Source of the DNA: Geomicrobium halophilum
Lineage (GTDB): Bacteria; Bacillota; Bacilli; Bacillales; Marinococcaceae
DNA: 64,000 nt
Assembly (NCBI RefSeq): GCF_014207655.1
Contig: NZ_JACHHJ010000006.1
Span: 83,692-147,691, forward strand
Reading direction: 5' to 3'
The notes below the pieces were generated by a model. The model was not told the DNA's origin, ran no database searches, and saw only the letters and a program-made list of their open reading frames with translations. Of the stretch, positions 52,156 to 60,677 are shown one piece after another (position 1 is the first letter of the stretch; the number at the start of each line of letters is the position of its first letter). The position numbers were made by a program, and so were the translations under genes.

Positions 52156-52582
52156 ATGCGGTTTAAAGGAACCACCGCCCGCTATCCTGCCGGTATGGAA
52201 CCGGACAAGGAAGGGACGTTGATGTTCACAGATTTTAGGCTTGAGCATCAATGGTTTGCCGCATTGGATAGTGACGGGCCTCATGACTTCAATTTTAATG
52301 AAGCTGTTTCATTTTTAGTTCGATGTGAAAATGCAAGAAGAGATTGAAGACTACTGGAAAAAGCTTTCCGCGGATCCCAAAGCGGAACAATGTGGTTGGT
52401 TGAAAGATAAGTACGGTGTATCTTGGCAAATCTGGCCAATGATTATGGGAGAAATGATGGCAAACGGGACAAACGAACAGCTGGACCGATTAATTAAAGC
52501 ATTCCTTCAAATGAAAAAATTTTATATAGAAAAATTAAACAGGCTTATCACGGTAAGTGATTGTTATGTTGCTCCGTATTAA
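52156..52582 (+). pseudogene. PhnB-like VOC protein, truncated and frameshifted
   Basis: Frame one encodes GTLMFTDFRLEHQWFAALDS and [12 protein letters not shown]; frame two continues [20 protein letters not shown] and [14 protein letters not shown], the standard PhnB C-terminus. The shift is at about 52328. The N-terminal beta strands and active-site His are missing. Confidence 0.75.
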
Positions 52583-52703
52583 AACATATGGACATATTAT
52601 GATAGGGTGCCAATCGTAAGTGAAAGCCTCGTTGAGAATCATCCTGTTTATTGTTATCGTTCTTTGGAATAATAAATGATAAGTCTATATATGGAGGTTT
52701 CAT

Positions 52704-53144
52704 ATGGCTAATCAGCTAACAGTATATACAGAAACATTGATTAATGCCTCTACTTCTAAGGTTTGGGAGGTCTTAGTAAACCCTAGATATGTTGCCCAAT
52801 GGGATGAGTTACCCGAGGACTATCCTAAAGAACATATGACAGTTGGAAGTAAGGTTGTTTGGAATACACCAAACGGTGAACAGTCTATAACAAGCATTAG
52901 TAAAGCCGATCCTGAAAAGGAATTGGTGATTGACCTTTATGGTACTTCCTGGACTGTGAAACCAAGAGAAGGGGAAGTGGCATATCATTACAAGCTTGTT
53001 GTTAATGAAGGTAATCAAACATTATTAAAAATTAGTATTGGTGATTTTTCAATAATTGAAGACGGGCACATGTATTATGATGCATCAGTGGAATTTGCAG
53101 AAGATGCGAAAACGAAAATCAAAGAATTAGCAGAGAGTTTATAA
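52704..53144 (+). CDS. SRPBCC (START/Bet v1-like) family protein
   Basis: 146-residue protein of the polyketide cyclase/AHSA1 type: TLINASTSKVWEVLVNPRYV at the start, KAD-PEKELVIDLYGTSW in the middle and a C-terminal helix KTKIKELAESL. ATGGAGG lies ten bases before ATG 52704. Such proteins bind small hydrophobic ligands. It appears intact, unlike its neighbours. Confidence 0.82.
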   Translation: MANQLTVYTETLINASTSKVWEVLVNPRYVAQWDELPEDYPKEHMTVGSKVVWNTPNGEQSITSISKADPEKELVIDLYGTSWTVKPREGEVAYHYKLVVNEGNQTLLKISIGDFSIIEDGHMYYDASVEFAEDAKTKIKELAESL

Positions 53145-53171
53145 AAAGATCTCTTGTACGAACGGGGGTTA

Positions 53172-53760
53172 GTTAAACAGACTATCCTGAGAATTTCTGT
53201 AAACGGGTACTTATCCGGAATAGAAGTGGAGTAATTCTTGTCGATACAGGGATTGGGCTAATGACAAAATCAATCATGAAACACGTTGAGAGGGAAGGAG
53301 TGCTACAGCGTATTGCGCTCACCCATGGTCATCCTGATCATGTCGGTGCTTTGAATGCCATTCTGTCAGAAAATCCCATTCGTGTTTTCGTCCACGAATT
53401 GGAAATTTCTTATGTGTTAGGTGAAAAGCCGTTTCCGGGTAAGAAGAAGGCACAGAAACCTTCCGGGCGGGGACATCTACAAACATTTGATGATCGTTTT
53501 AAAGAAGAAACCGGTTTAAGGGTTCATCACACCCCAGGACACTCACCGGGTCACGTTGCTTTACATCATGAAGAAGACGATGTGCTCATTGCCGGTGATG
53601 CTTCATGTCAAAAAAAGGGAAACTGACAAAGCCCATTGCTGCCTTCACTGCAAACATGGATGAAGCTGTTCGATCGGGGCGGGAAGTGCTCGAACAACTT
53701 GAACCTTCGATAGTGACGATTTGTCATGGAAAGGATGTCACATTAGGACAACATCATTGA
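53172..53760 (+). pseudogene. Metallo-beta-lactamase-fold hydrolase, frameshifted
   Basis: The zinc motif THGHPDH (H-x-H-x-D-H) and HTPGHSPGHVALH are intact in the central frame, which ends at a stop at 53626. The expected C-terminus (TKPIAAFTANMDEAVRSGRE, VTICHGKDVTLG) follows in another frame to TGA 53760, the shift falling in an A7 tract (53610-53616). At the 5 side VNGYL is in a third frame relative to IRNRSGVILVDTG. Two frameshifts; no usable start. Confidence 0.78.
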
Positions 53761-53835
53761 AACATCAAATATAAAAAACACACATATAGGCGGTGATCAT
53801 ACAATAACAACATCAAACTAAAGGATGTGTCCTTC

Positions 53836-54867
53836 TTGACTCATAATGCAAGGTATTACGTGCGTGGAAATACGGCTGAAGGGCTTGTTAATTATTTTCC
53901 GTCCAATCTACATGGAAGTGAGAAAGTTATTGCATTAGAACATCCATCCGAAAAATTGAAAACGGCAGTGTTGAAACAATTGATTAGCCACTTTGAAAAA
54001 AATGACCAGATAGAAATTCTTTTAAGCCCCAATGGAGATGATTATCTGGATGGATTTATCATACGGGAAAAAGCCCTTGCTTTTATTACGAATGCCGTTA
54101 AGATTAAGGATACAACAAAATTTGATCTGAGCAGGTACGTGACGGATTCATCAACAGATGATTTCACGGAAGCAAAAAATAAGTATCGGGAAGAACAACA
54201 ATCAGCATACAACGATTTTGAAACAGGACTTCGCGTCCATGATGACCTGGAAGACATTTATATCGCAGAAATGGATTTTGAAAAAGCAGATAGGTTAACG
54301 AATACATTCATTTCCCATTTACTTCAGGGTATTCAGAAAAAAGGACGGACAGCACATGAATACCACCGTTTATTCGGAACAAATACTCCTCATGGCATCG
54401 TAAATGAAATTCCGCACCTCAAAGAAAAATTTTCAAATGTTTACCACGTTAAAGGCAGGGCAGGGACCGGCAAATCCACCTTTATGAAAAAAATCGGCAG
54501 AGCATGCAAGCAGCATGGCCTAGATGTTGAATTATACCACTGCAGCTTCGACCCTGGAAGCATTGACATGCTGATTGTCCGCGATCTTGACTTTTGTATG
54601 TTTGACAGCACTGACCCTCATGAGTTTTTTTCGGACAGAGAAACAGAGGCGACAGTTGATCTTTATAAAGAGGCGGTAACGCCCGGAACAGATGAGAAAT
54701 ATGCAAATGAGATAAATCAGATCAATGGCGATTATAAATCGTATATGAAAAAAGGTTTAAATCATTTAACTGCTGCAGGAAATCATCTGGAATCAATGGA
54801 AGATCATTATACATTTGATAAAAAGCAGGTAAACAAAATCACAGAAGATTTAATGACGCATATATAG
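53836..54867 (+). CDS. P-loop ATPase-like protein with degenerate first domain
   Basis: About 343 residues. The C-terminal half has a full Walker A, VKGRAGTGKSTFMKKIGRAC (near residue 215), then ELYHCSFDPGSIDMLIV and MFDSTDPHEF, the pattern of a Firmicute P-loop family I know as PRK06851-like. Members normally carry two such domains in tandem. Here the N-terminal copy (residues 20-95) keeps the fold pattern (KVIALEHPSEKLKTAVLKQL; ILLSPNGDDYLDGFII) but has lost the GxxxxGKS loop. The TTG start at 53836 lies ten bases after AAGGA; GTG 53827 is closer. Function of the family is unknown. Confidence 0.68.
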   Translation: MTHNARYYVRGNTAEGLVNYFPSNLHGSEKVIALEHPSEKLKTAVLKQLISHFEKNDQIEILLSPNGDDYLDGFIIREKALAFITNAVKIKDTTKFDLSRYVTDSSTDDFTEAKNKYREEQQSAYNDFETGLRVHDDLEDIYIAEMDFEKADRLTNTFISHLLQGIQKKGRTAHEYHRLFGTNTPHGIVNEIPHLKEKFSNVYHVKGRAGTGKSTFMKKIGRACKQHGLDVELYHCSFDPGSIDMLIVRDLDFCMFDSTDPHEFFSDRETEATVDLYKEAVTPGTDEKYANEINQINGDYKSYMKKGLNHLTAAGNHLESMEDHYTFDKKQVNKITEDLMTHI

Positions 54868-54927
54868 CTTGAGGGCAGATCCTATGGATCCTGCCTTTAA
54901 AGTTGATTTTAAAAGGGGACGGATATA

Positions 54928-55449
54928 ATGTTTGATCCAAGATTTCATTCAAAAGAGGGTTACGATCAAGGGGTAGGGGAACTTGTTTATATGCTCGAAC
55001 TCACAAGAACGATGACTGAGTTTGAACTACAAGATTTAACGCAGGAGAATTTAGATTATCTTATTGGTGAGAGCAGTAATTCGATTGGTATGCTGCTTTC
55101 CCACATAGCTTCTATCGAGTACGTGCATCAAGTAATGTCCTTTGAGGATAGAATGTTGAATAAGCAAGAACAAGAAGAATGGACCGGGGCTCTTAAAATG
55201 GGTGAAAAGGGAAGAACAACTATCAAGGGAAATGATTTGGACTACTACTTAAAAAAACTAGCTGATGTCAGAGAAAAAACCTATGGGTTTTTGAAAAACC
55301 AAGATGATCAATGGTTGTATCAAGAGAGAAAATTTCCTGATGGGACACCATATAATAACTATTATCTTTGGTTTCATGTTATAGAAGACGAAATTAGCCA
55401 CAGAGGGCAGATAAAATTAATTAAAAGATTAATTCAAGAAGGAAACTAA
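54928..55449 (+). CDS. DinB-family protein
   Basis: 173-residue four-helix-bundle protein of the DinB/DUF664 superfamily (putative metal-dependent thiol transferases). Metal-ligand His positions are visible in MLLSHIASIEYVHQ (near residue 55) and ISHRGQIKLIKR near the C-terminus. AAGGGGACGG precedes the ATG. A clean terminator is not visible after it; the DUF4256 gene follows within 5 bases. Confidence 0.82.
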   Translation: MFDPRFHSKEGYDQGVGELVYMLELTRTMTEFELQDLTQENLDYLIGESSNSIGMLLSHIASIEYVHQVMSFEDRMLNKQEQEEWTGALKMGEKGRTTIKGNDLDYYLKKLADVREKTYGFLKNQDDQWLYQERKFPDGTPYNNYYLWFHVIEDEISHRGQIKLIKRLIQEGN

Positions 55450-55453
55450 AAAC

Positions 55454-55939
55454 ATGAATCGGCATGAAGGTCTTGAATGGACTAAGATTCCGGAAAAGCT
55501 GGAAAATAATATTGAAAAAATGCAGTCGCTCAATGAAATGGAAAGAACTGAAGGAGAACCGGATGTTGTTGGCTATGATATAGAGAAGAGCGAGTACATT
55601 TTTTATGATTGTTCAGCGGAAAGCCCTCAAGGTCGCAGAAGTGTTTGTTACGACCGTGAAGGGTTGGAGTCAAGGAAGAAACATAAACCGGAAAATAACG
55701 CTATTAATATGGCCGCTACCATGGGCATTGAAATGTTAACGGAAGAACAATATCGAGCATTGCAGAAACCTGAAAGCTTCGATATGAAAACGTCGAGTTG
55801 GGTGCAAACACCTTCTGATACTAGAGAACTCGGCGGTGTCCTTTTTTGCGATTATCGCTACGGGGATGTCTTCGTATATCACAATGGTGCGTCCTCTTAT
55901 TATGCTGCTAGAGGGTTTTGTGGTTCCCTAAGGGTCTGA
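55454..55939 (+). CDS. DUF4256 family protein, N-terminally short
   Basis: 161 residues matching the DUF4256 pattern (NEMERTEGEPDVVGYD; YIFYDCSAESPQGRRSVCYD; VFVYHNGASSYYAARGF). Relatives start about 20 residues earlier with a helix before MNRHEGLEW, so the 5 end may be lost; the ATG lies 5 bases after the dinB-like stop, with only a weak site in the dinB end (AAGGAAAC). Function unknown. Confidence 0.65.
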   Translation: MNRHEGLEWTKIPEKLENNIEKMQSLNEMERTEGEPDVVGYDIEKSEYIFYDCSAESPQGRRSVCYDREGLESRKKHKPENNAINMAATMGIEMLTEEQYRALQKPESFDMKTSSWVQTPSDTRELGGVLFCDYRYGDVFVYHNGASSYYAARGFCGSLRV

Positions 55940-55980
55940 ATCATTCCCAGACAGACTTTTAGAATGTGAATGTGTTTATA

Positions 55981-56010
55981 ATGGTTGGAGTAGAAATAGA
56001 TAGGGTTGAA
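55981..56010 (+). repeat. Duplicated 5 end of a VOC gene
   Basis: The bases around ATGGTTGGAGTAGAAATAGA match the start of the VOC gene at 51611 (ATGGTCGGAGTAGAAATTGA) with its preceding GTGTTTA. The homology ends within about 30 bases. Looks like a leftover of a duplication. Confidence 0.6.
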
Positions 56011-56037
56011 AAGAAGTTTAGAAAAGGAGGGTGGATA

Positions 56038-56850
56038 TTGGATCTATATTTTGATCACCTTGTTCATTTTAGCCAGAATCCAACTGTGGCAGTCAAGGAC
56101 TTTCAAACGGAAGGTTTGAACGCTTTCCCAGGAGGTAGGCATGAAAAATGGGGAACATATAATAGTGTCTGCTACTTCGGATTAAGCTATATCGAATTTC
56201 TCGGTATTGAAGATATGAATCAGGCAAAAAGGGCGATAGATAACGATTTGGTTCGTCAAGCGGTGCAAGAATTGAGCTTAGAATCTAACAGGGGAATGAG
56301 TCGCCTGGCTTTTCGTACAAATCACCTTCAGAAGTGGGCCAGGCATTTCGAAAAAACAGGTGTAAGGGTCGACGGCATCCATTCAGGACAAAGAAAAAAG
56401 GAAGATGGATCTTTCATCGAATGGTCCATGCTTTTTCCAAAAAGTCAATCTGGCTTAGAATTACCTTTTTTCATTGAATGGCAGCAATAGGATGAAACGC
56501 GTGCGAAAGAGTTGATGAATCAAAACGTCATCGCGACTCATCAGTTAGGGGATCTATTTGTTAATAACATAGCTATCCGTGTGGAAAATGTTGAAAGCAC
56601 AGCAGAAAATTGGTCAACATGGTTTCAATTACCGGTAAGCGCAACGTTTGTCGATGAAAAATATCAGAGTTATTGCCGGAAATTGCATCTCACAGGAGGG
56701 GACATTGTATTCTGCGCTCCATATGGAAGAGGGATGACTAAACGTATACTTTTAACAAGAGGGCCTAAACCCTTCGCTATTACATTTCGGAATTCGAATG
56801 AGGACAAAGAATTTTGGTACGATGGTATCCTATATTGCTTCCAAAAATAA
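56038..56850 (+). pseudogene. VOC (glyoxalase_3-like) protein split by an in-frame TAG
   Basis: TTG 56038, six bases after AAAGGAGGG, opens a frame encoding MDLYFDHLVHFSQNP and on to FFIEWQQ, then an amber codon at 56488-56490. The same frame continues DETRAKELMNQ and VNNIAIRVENVESTAENW to the stop at 56850. Relatives are single proteins of about 270-290 residues in which an E-W-x-Q-S-D-E sequence bridges the two halves. So one substitution has made the stop. Readthrough or two separate products are possible but unproven. Confidence 0.72.
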
Positions 56851-56944
56851 TAGAGAGAGTGAGGTAGGGGCTACTGATCTTATCTTTCAAGCCCTTTTCC
56901 ATGGAAGGGTCCTATCTTTACAAGTGTAAATATAGAGGAAGTAA

Positions 56945-56985
56945 AAGGGCCCCAGTCGGGGAGCCCCTTCCCGGTTTAAGTTAGC
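56945..56985 (-). terminator. Terminator of the small membrane protein gene
   Basis: On the minus strand GGGGCTCCCC and GGGGCCC pair with a short GACT loop and the right arm is followed by TTTTAC. Confidence 0.6.
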
Positions 56986-57005
56986 ACATTAATTTTATAT
57001 CAACC

Positions 57006-57152
57006 CTAAAAGAACATTCCTAACAGGATAAGTGCACCAATGACGAGCACTACGATGGCAATGGTCCGAAGCAAACATCCTACCCCCCGTATGATTAAAG
57101 GGAAGAAAAAGATAGCCATAATGATGACAATAATGAGCGTGAGTGGATCCAC
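57006..57152 (-). CDS. Small membrane protein, 48 aa
   Basis: A hydrophobic peptide with two membrane segments (about residues 3-18 and 25-46). The GTG start at 57152 follows AAGGAGG by seven bases; an ATG at 57215 would place the ribosome-binding site inside the gene. Unknown function, but initiation and termination signals are both good. Confidence 0.65.
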   Translation of the reverse strand: MDPLTLIIVIIMAIFFFPLIIRGVGCLLRTIAIVVLVIGALILLGMFF

Positions 57153-57531
57153 TGTACGCCCTCCTTTCTTTATCGATCGACTCTGATCGTTTTTCATCGA
57201 ATCGATCTTGCCCATATTTTACTTGATAAATGAATGAAAGTCATGAGCCAAAGTATGGAACCCAATGACTGGTATGAAGCGCCTCCCTTCATCAGTCTAT
57301 CCTAGATTCTAAAGGAGAAATATCCAAATTACTCCGTTTCAAATCTTGATTTACATGTCAATAATTAGTTACAGTCGCTGAGTCATTTGGATGACCATGT
57401 AGATGACAATGAACATCGTTATACCGTGGGAGAAACAGATGGACATGAGAAATGGTTTTCTTGGAACTTGTCTACATCCATTTTCTAGTATTAAAAGGGG
57501 GAGGAAGTGATGCCCTTAGTGGACAAAGACT

Positions 57532-57714
57532 ATGTTGTTTTGGATTGGCATATATCCCATACTTACAACGTTAGTCGTAATGCTCATCAATTTTTTTGGA
57601 AATGCGAACGAACCCTTTTCTTATCTCCCTTACTTTTTAGGCTTTGCGGCAAGTGGAATGGTTATTGGCTTCGTCATGTATCAAGTGCAAAAAATAAAAG
57701 AAAATCAGATGTGA
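57532..57714 (+). CDS. Small membrane protein candidate, 60 aa
   Basis: Frame with two likely membrane helices (MLFWIGIYPILTTLVVMLIN; YFLGFAASGMVIGFVMYQ) ending in a basic tail, with its stop inside a perfect terminator stem. The strong GGGGGAGG site upstream points to ATG 57510 in the next frame, so a frameshift near the 5 end or leader translation is possible. Confidence 0.5.
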   Translation: MLFWIGIYPILTTLVVMLINFFGNANEPFSYLPYFLGFAASGMVIGFVMYQVQKIKENQM

Positions 57715-57740
57715 TGATCAAACCACATCTGATTTTTCGA
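57701..57740 (+). terminator. Terminator overlapping the stop of the 60-aa gene
   Basis: AAAATCAGATGTG (57701-57713) and CACATCTGATTTT (57724-57736) form a perfect 13-bp stem followed by TCG. Five T end the right arm. Confidence 0.85.
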
Positions 57741-57789
57741 TTATTCAGTGCTACGGTCAATGAAGTCGGCTTAACACAACGCTTTTAAT

Positions 57790-58136
57790 GGAGAGTCTCA
57801 GTGAGAAAACAGTTGAACAGGAAAAATGGTGAATGATCCGCTAATGTATCAACTCCGAGCATGCTATTGACGTAGCTTTCTCTTAAGGTAGAAGCTTAAA
57901 ATATAATTCGATGCATCTGATTAAAGAAAATATTGGTATATTTGTGAAATAGATTCCTGTTGTAATATAAAAGCGGATCATTCTTTCATTATCGTGTAAA
58001 ACCTCTTTGAAACATACTTATTATTATGAAAATATAGATTTGAAAGATCTTAATGGAGTTTGAGTCTCCATTTCAAGAGGAGGAGAGTTGGACAAGGTTA
58101 TTATGTAAGAATATTTCAAAGAGGAGGAATTATAAA
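57790..58136. other. Gene-free leader region of the protease
   Basis: GAATGATCCGCT (57831-57842) is repeated in inverted form as AGCGGATCATTC (57972-57983). AATGGAG/CTCCATT (58052-58072) forms a small hairpin upstream of the protease ribosome-binding site. No gene seen; the protease promoter should lie near 57990-58030. Confidence 0.45.
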
Positions 58137-59411
58137 ATGAAGAAGAGTTTAGTATGGTTGGTTTTGCTTTCTTTCGCGGTGCCTACGACCCTTGCTCATG
58201 GTTCAGATGAAGTGGATAATACTCGATCATCCGATGGTGATAACTATATCGAAGGAGAGCTTATTTTTTCAGTTGAAAACAAAGAGATGGGGATTCAAAG
58301 TGATTTGATGATGCAAGTAGACGAATTAGAAGAAGAAGGGTTTGAGGTTGTTGATTCTTTACTAGGAGATCGTGATTCACACTCCATTCAGACTTCTAAC
58401 AATGATTTCCAGGAAAATGTTGTTGATAATATGGGTTTCGTCTATCTCACAGAGTATTCCCAGGCGGATTATGATTCCATTGAAGAGGCTAAGACTGAAT
58501 TAGAGGATACGTTAACTGAACTAGGATTAGAAGTCAGAGATGTATCTGAAAACTATGAGATGTATGCAACAGATGTAACCACTGAACAACATCCAAATCA
58601 GGAATGGCATTATGAGATGATTAATGCTCCTGATGCTTGGGAGGTAACACCAGGATCTAATGAAGTGACACATGCCGTTTTAGATACGGGCATTGATGAT
58701 ACGCATGAAAGCTTAGGTGATTATGTAGACACGAATCTGGGGAGAAGCTTTGTGGGTGATGGTACGACGATGGATAGACAAGGACATGGAACGCACGTTG
58801 CTGGTACGATTGCCAGTTATGGTTCGGTATCAGGTGTGATGCAGGAGGCAAGTCTCGTGCCAGTAAAAGTGTTAGGCGATGACGGCACTGGCTCTATGTT
58901 TGGAATTATCGAAGGAGTACTTTATGCCGCCGATATTGGTGTGGATGTCATCAATATGTCTTTAGGCGGTGGGGGCTATAATCAGATTTTTGATGAAGCT
59001 GTTCAAACGGCCGTTGATGAAGATTCTATTGTCATTGCGGCATCAGGAAATGAATACAGGAGCAGTATTTCTTATCCGGCCGCTTACGACAGTGTCATTG
59101 CAGTAGGGTCCGTTGACTCTGATGGAACACGGTCAAGTTTCTCTAATTATGGTAATGGATTAGAGGTAATGGCTCCGGGATCCAACATTTATAGCACCCT
59201 CCCAAATAATAGGTATGGCACTTTATCAGGAACATCTATGGCGGCGCCTCATGTTGCTGGAGTAGCGGGATTAATGAGAAGTGTTGATTCGAATCTTTCC
59301 GTTTCTGAGGCTCGTAGCATCATGAATGATACCGCTCAAGAAGCAGGAAACGAATTTGAATACGGGAATGGAATTGTGGATGCTCTTGCTGCTGTTCAGG
59401 CGGTAGATTGA
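58137..59411 (+). CDS. Secreted subtilisin-like serine protease (S8)
   Basis: 424-residue exported protease. A signal peptide (KKSLVWLVLLSFAVPTTLAHG, cleavage near residue 20) is followed by a long acidic propeptide (to about residue 150) and the S8 domain. The catalytic triad is Asp183 (VLDTGID), His217 (QGHGTHVAG) and Ser367 (SGTSMAAP), with Asn305 of the oxyanion hole in AASGNE. GAGGAGG lies before ATG 58137. The mature enzyme is unusually acidic for a subtilase, consistent with a saline habitat. Single-gene unit with its own terminator. Confidence 0.95.
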   Translation: MKKSLVWLVLLSFAVPTTLAHGSDEVDNTRSSDGDNYIEGELIFSVENKEMGIQSDLMMQVDELEEEGFEVVDSLLGDRDSHSIQTSNNDFQENVVDNMGFVYLTEYSQADYDSIEEAKTELEDTLTELGLEVRDVSENYEMYATDVTTEQHPNQEWHYEMINAPDAWEVTPGSNEVTHAVLDTGIDDTHESLGDYVDTNLGRSFVGDGTTMDRQGHGTHVAGTIASYGSVSGVMQEASLVPVKVLGDDGTGSMFGIIEGVLYAADIGVDVINMSLGGGGYNQIFDEAVQTAVDEDSIVIAASGNEYRSSISYPAAYDSVIAVGSVDSDGTRSSFSNYGNGLEVMAPGSNIYSTLPNNRYGTLSGTSMAAPHVAGVAGLMRSVDSNLSVSEARSIMNDTAQEAGNEFEYGNGIVDALAAVQAVD

Positions 59412-59513
59412 TGGTTAGACTCTGATGCTTACAGTCTAATCTAAGCAGTAAGGTAAGATTTATTGTTAGTCTACCACTTAGAAAAAGTACATGATAACGA
59501 AACCCAACGTTCC

Positions 59514-59557
59514 AAGGCTGTCCCAAAGTGAAAAACACTAACAGGGACAGCTTTTTT
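59514..59557 (+). terminator. Terminator of the subtilase gene
   Basis: GCTGTCCC (59517-59524) pairs with GGGACAGC (59544-59551), followed by six T. Confidence 0.88.
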
Positions 59558-59626
59558 GAGAAGACCCCCTTTTTCCTCTCTATTGATCGATATGTAAGAG
59601 AGAAGGAAAATGAGGGAGTCGATACT

Positions 59627-60541
59627 ATGACCGCAACACTTAGTAATGCTGATCTTAGTACTTACAAATCGCTTTCATTATTCACAAGCATAGTTGAACT
59701 CAATAAGGCCATCAGAATTCACCTGTACGCCCACAAGCATGAGCTGGCCGAGAGTGCTGTTGCTGTATTCAAGATGATCACGAACCATGCAATGAAGGCC
59801 GTAGGGGTGGCATTTTTAAAATACGAAGCCATTGCTACACAGATTGATGTTTCCGTCTCAACGGTTAAGCGCGCCATTCGCGTCCTCAAGGAGCGGAACA
59901 TGATTGAAGTTCACCGTACGACACGTCGGCGTGGTAAAGTCCGTGGCGGCTACGGTCACAACGTTTTTGTGGTCGTTGATCCATCGACTGACCGGTCGGA
60001 AATGAACGATCGACAAGAGCTGACAAACCCTGACGCAGCAAACGTTCAGCCGGAGCAAAAGCATACCGAATCTTTGCCTTCTGAATCTAGCTCTCTTTTA
60101 GAGAAAAAAACAAGTTCTACACGTAAGGCTGCCGCCGGTGAGCAATTAGATTCATCTTTTGTGCCGGCTCATGTCCCGCACCCATTCGTCATAGCCGCGA
60201 AACCATTCTTCAATGCCAATGGTATCTATAAGCTCTGGGGACGTGCGGTGAACGCCTATAAGCGTGCGTATATTGATGCAAATCTTACGGATCATGACGT
60301 TGTACAATCGCTTGTAGAGGCGTTCAAGGGCGCGATGTTCATGAAAAAGACTGGGAGACTCCGCAGGTCATTAGCAGGATACTTTTACGGTTCATGTGTG
60401 CGGATTTTTGATCGTATTTTTAGTGAAGAGATAGTAGAAATGAAGCAGCAATTGGGGCTGAAGGATACCGACGATGATTTGCCAGGTTGGTTACTTAATA
60501 GAGACATAGGTGCAGACAAAAGGCCTGATTTTCACTGCTAA
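59627..60541 (+). CDS. Orphan helix-turn-helix protein, plasmid/phage-like
   Basis: 304-residue protein. A winged helix-turn-helix lies around residues 55-105 (FLKYEAIATQIDVSVSTVKR, then LKERNMIEVHRTTRRRGKVR), followed by a polar Ser/Glu linker and a C-terminal helical domain. Layout resembles helix-turn-helix proteins found on Bacillus plasmids and phages and some replication-initiator-like proteins. Start at ATG 59627 after GAGGGAG. No other phage or plasmid gene is adjacent, so it may be the last part of a lost element. Function not known. Confidence 0.65.
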   Translation: MTATLSNADLSTYKSLSLFTSIVELNKAIRIHLYAHKHELAESAVAVFKMITNHAMKAVGVAFLKYEAIATQIDVSVSTVKRAIRVLKERNMIEVHRTTRRRGKVRGGYGHNVFVVVDPSTDRSEMNDRQELTNPDAANVQPEQKHTESLPSESSSLLEKKTSSTRKAAAGEQLDSSFVPAHVPHPFVIAAKPFFNANGIYKLWGRAVNAYKRAYIDANLTDHDVVQSLVEAFKGAMFMKKTGRLRRSLAGYFYGSCVRIFDRIFSEEIVEMKQQLGLKDTDDDLPGWLLNRDIGADKRPDFHC

Positions 60542-60611
60542 TGGAAAAGAGGATAAAACTCATCATAGCGGCTCTAAATATATCGTTATTTCTGCGTATG
60601 TGGATCTACTA

Positions 60612-60640
60612 TTGACATATTAAGTCTCCATATTTATTCT
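60612..60640 (+). promoter_or_regulatory. Promoter of rbsR
   Basis: TTGACA (60612-60617) and TATTCT (60635-60640) with a 17-base spacer, directly followed by the palindromic operator. Confidence 0.8.
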
Positions 60641-60661
60641 TTAAGTAACCGGTTACTTAAA
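60640..60661 (+). promoter_or_regulatory. Palindromic LacI/RbsR-type operator
   Basis: TTTAAGTAACCGGTTACTTAAA is a perfect 22-bp palindrome with the central CpG typical of LacI-family operators. It overlaps the transcription start of rbsR, so the protein should repress its own operon. Confidence 0.85.
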
Positions 60662-60677
60662 CCCTTGGGAGGTTGAA

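Noticed and set aside
57510..57788. 93-codon frame with a strong ribosome-binding site
   Set aside because: The peptide has no domain or membrane character and runs through a strong terminator; the overlapping 60-aa frame is more protein-like, though the initiation conflict is noted there.
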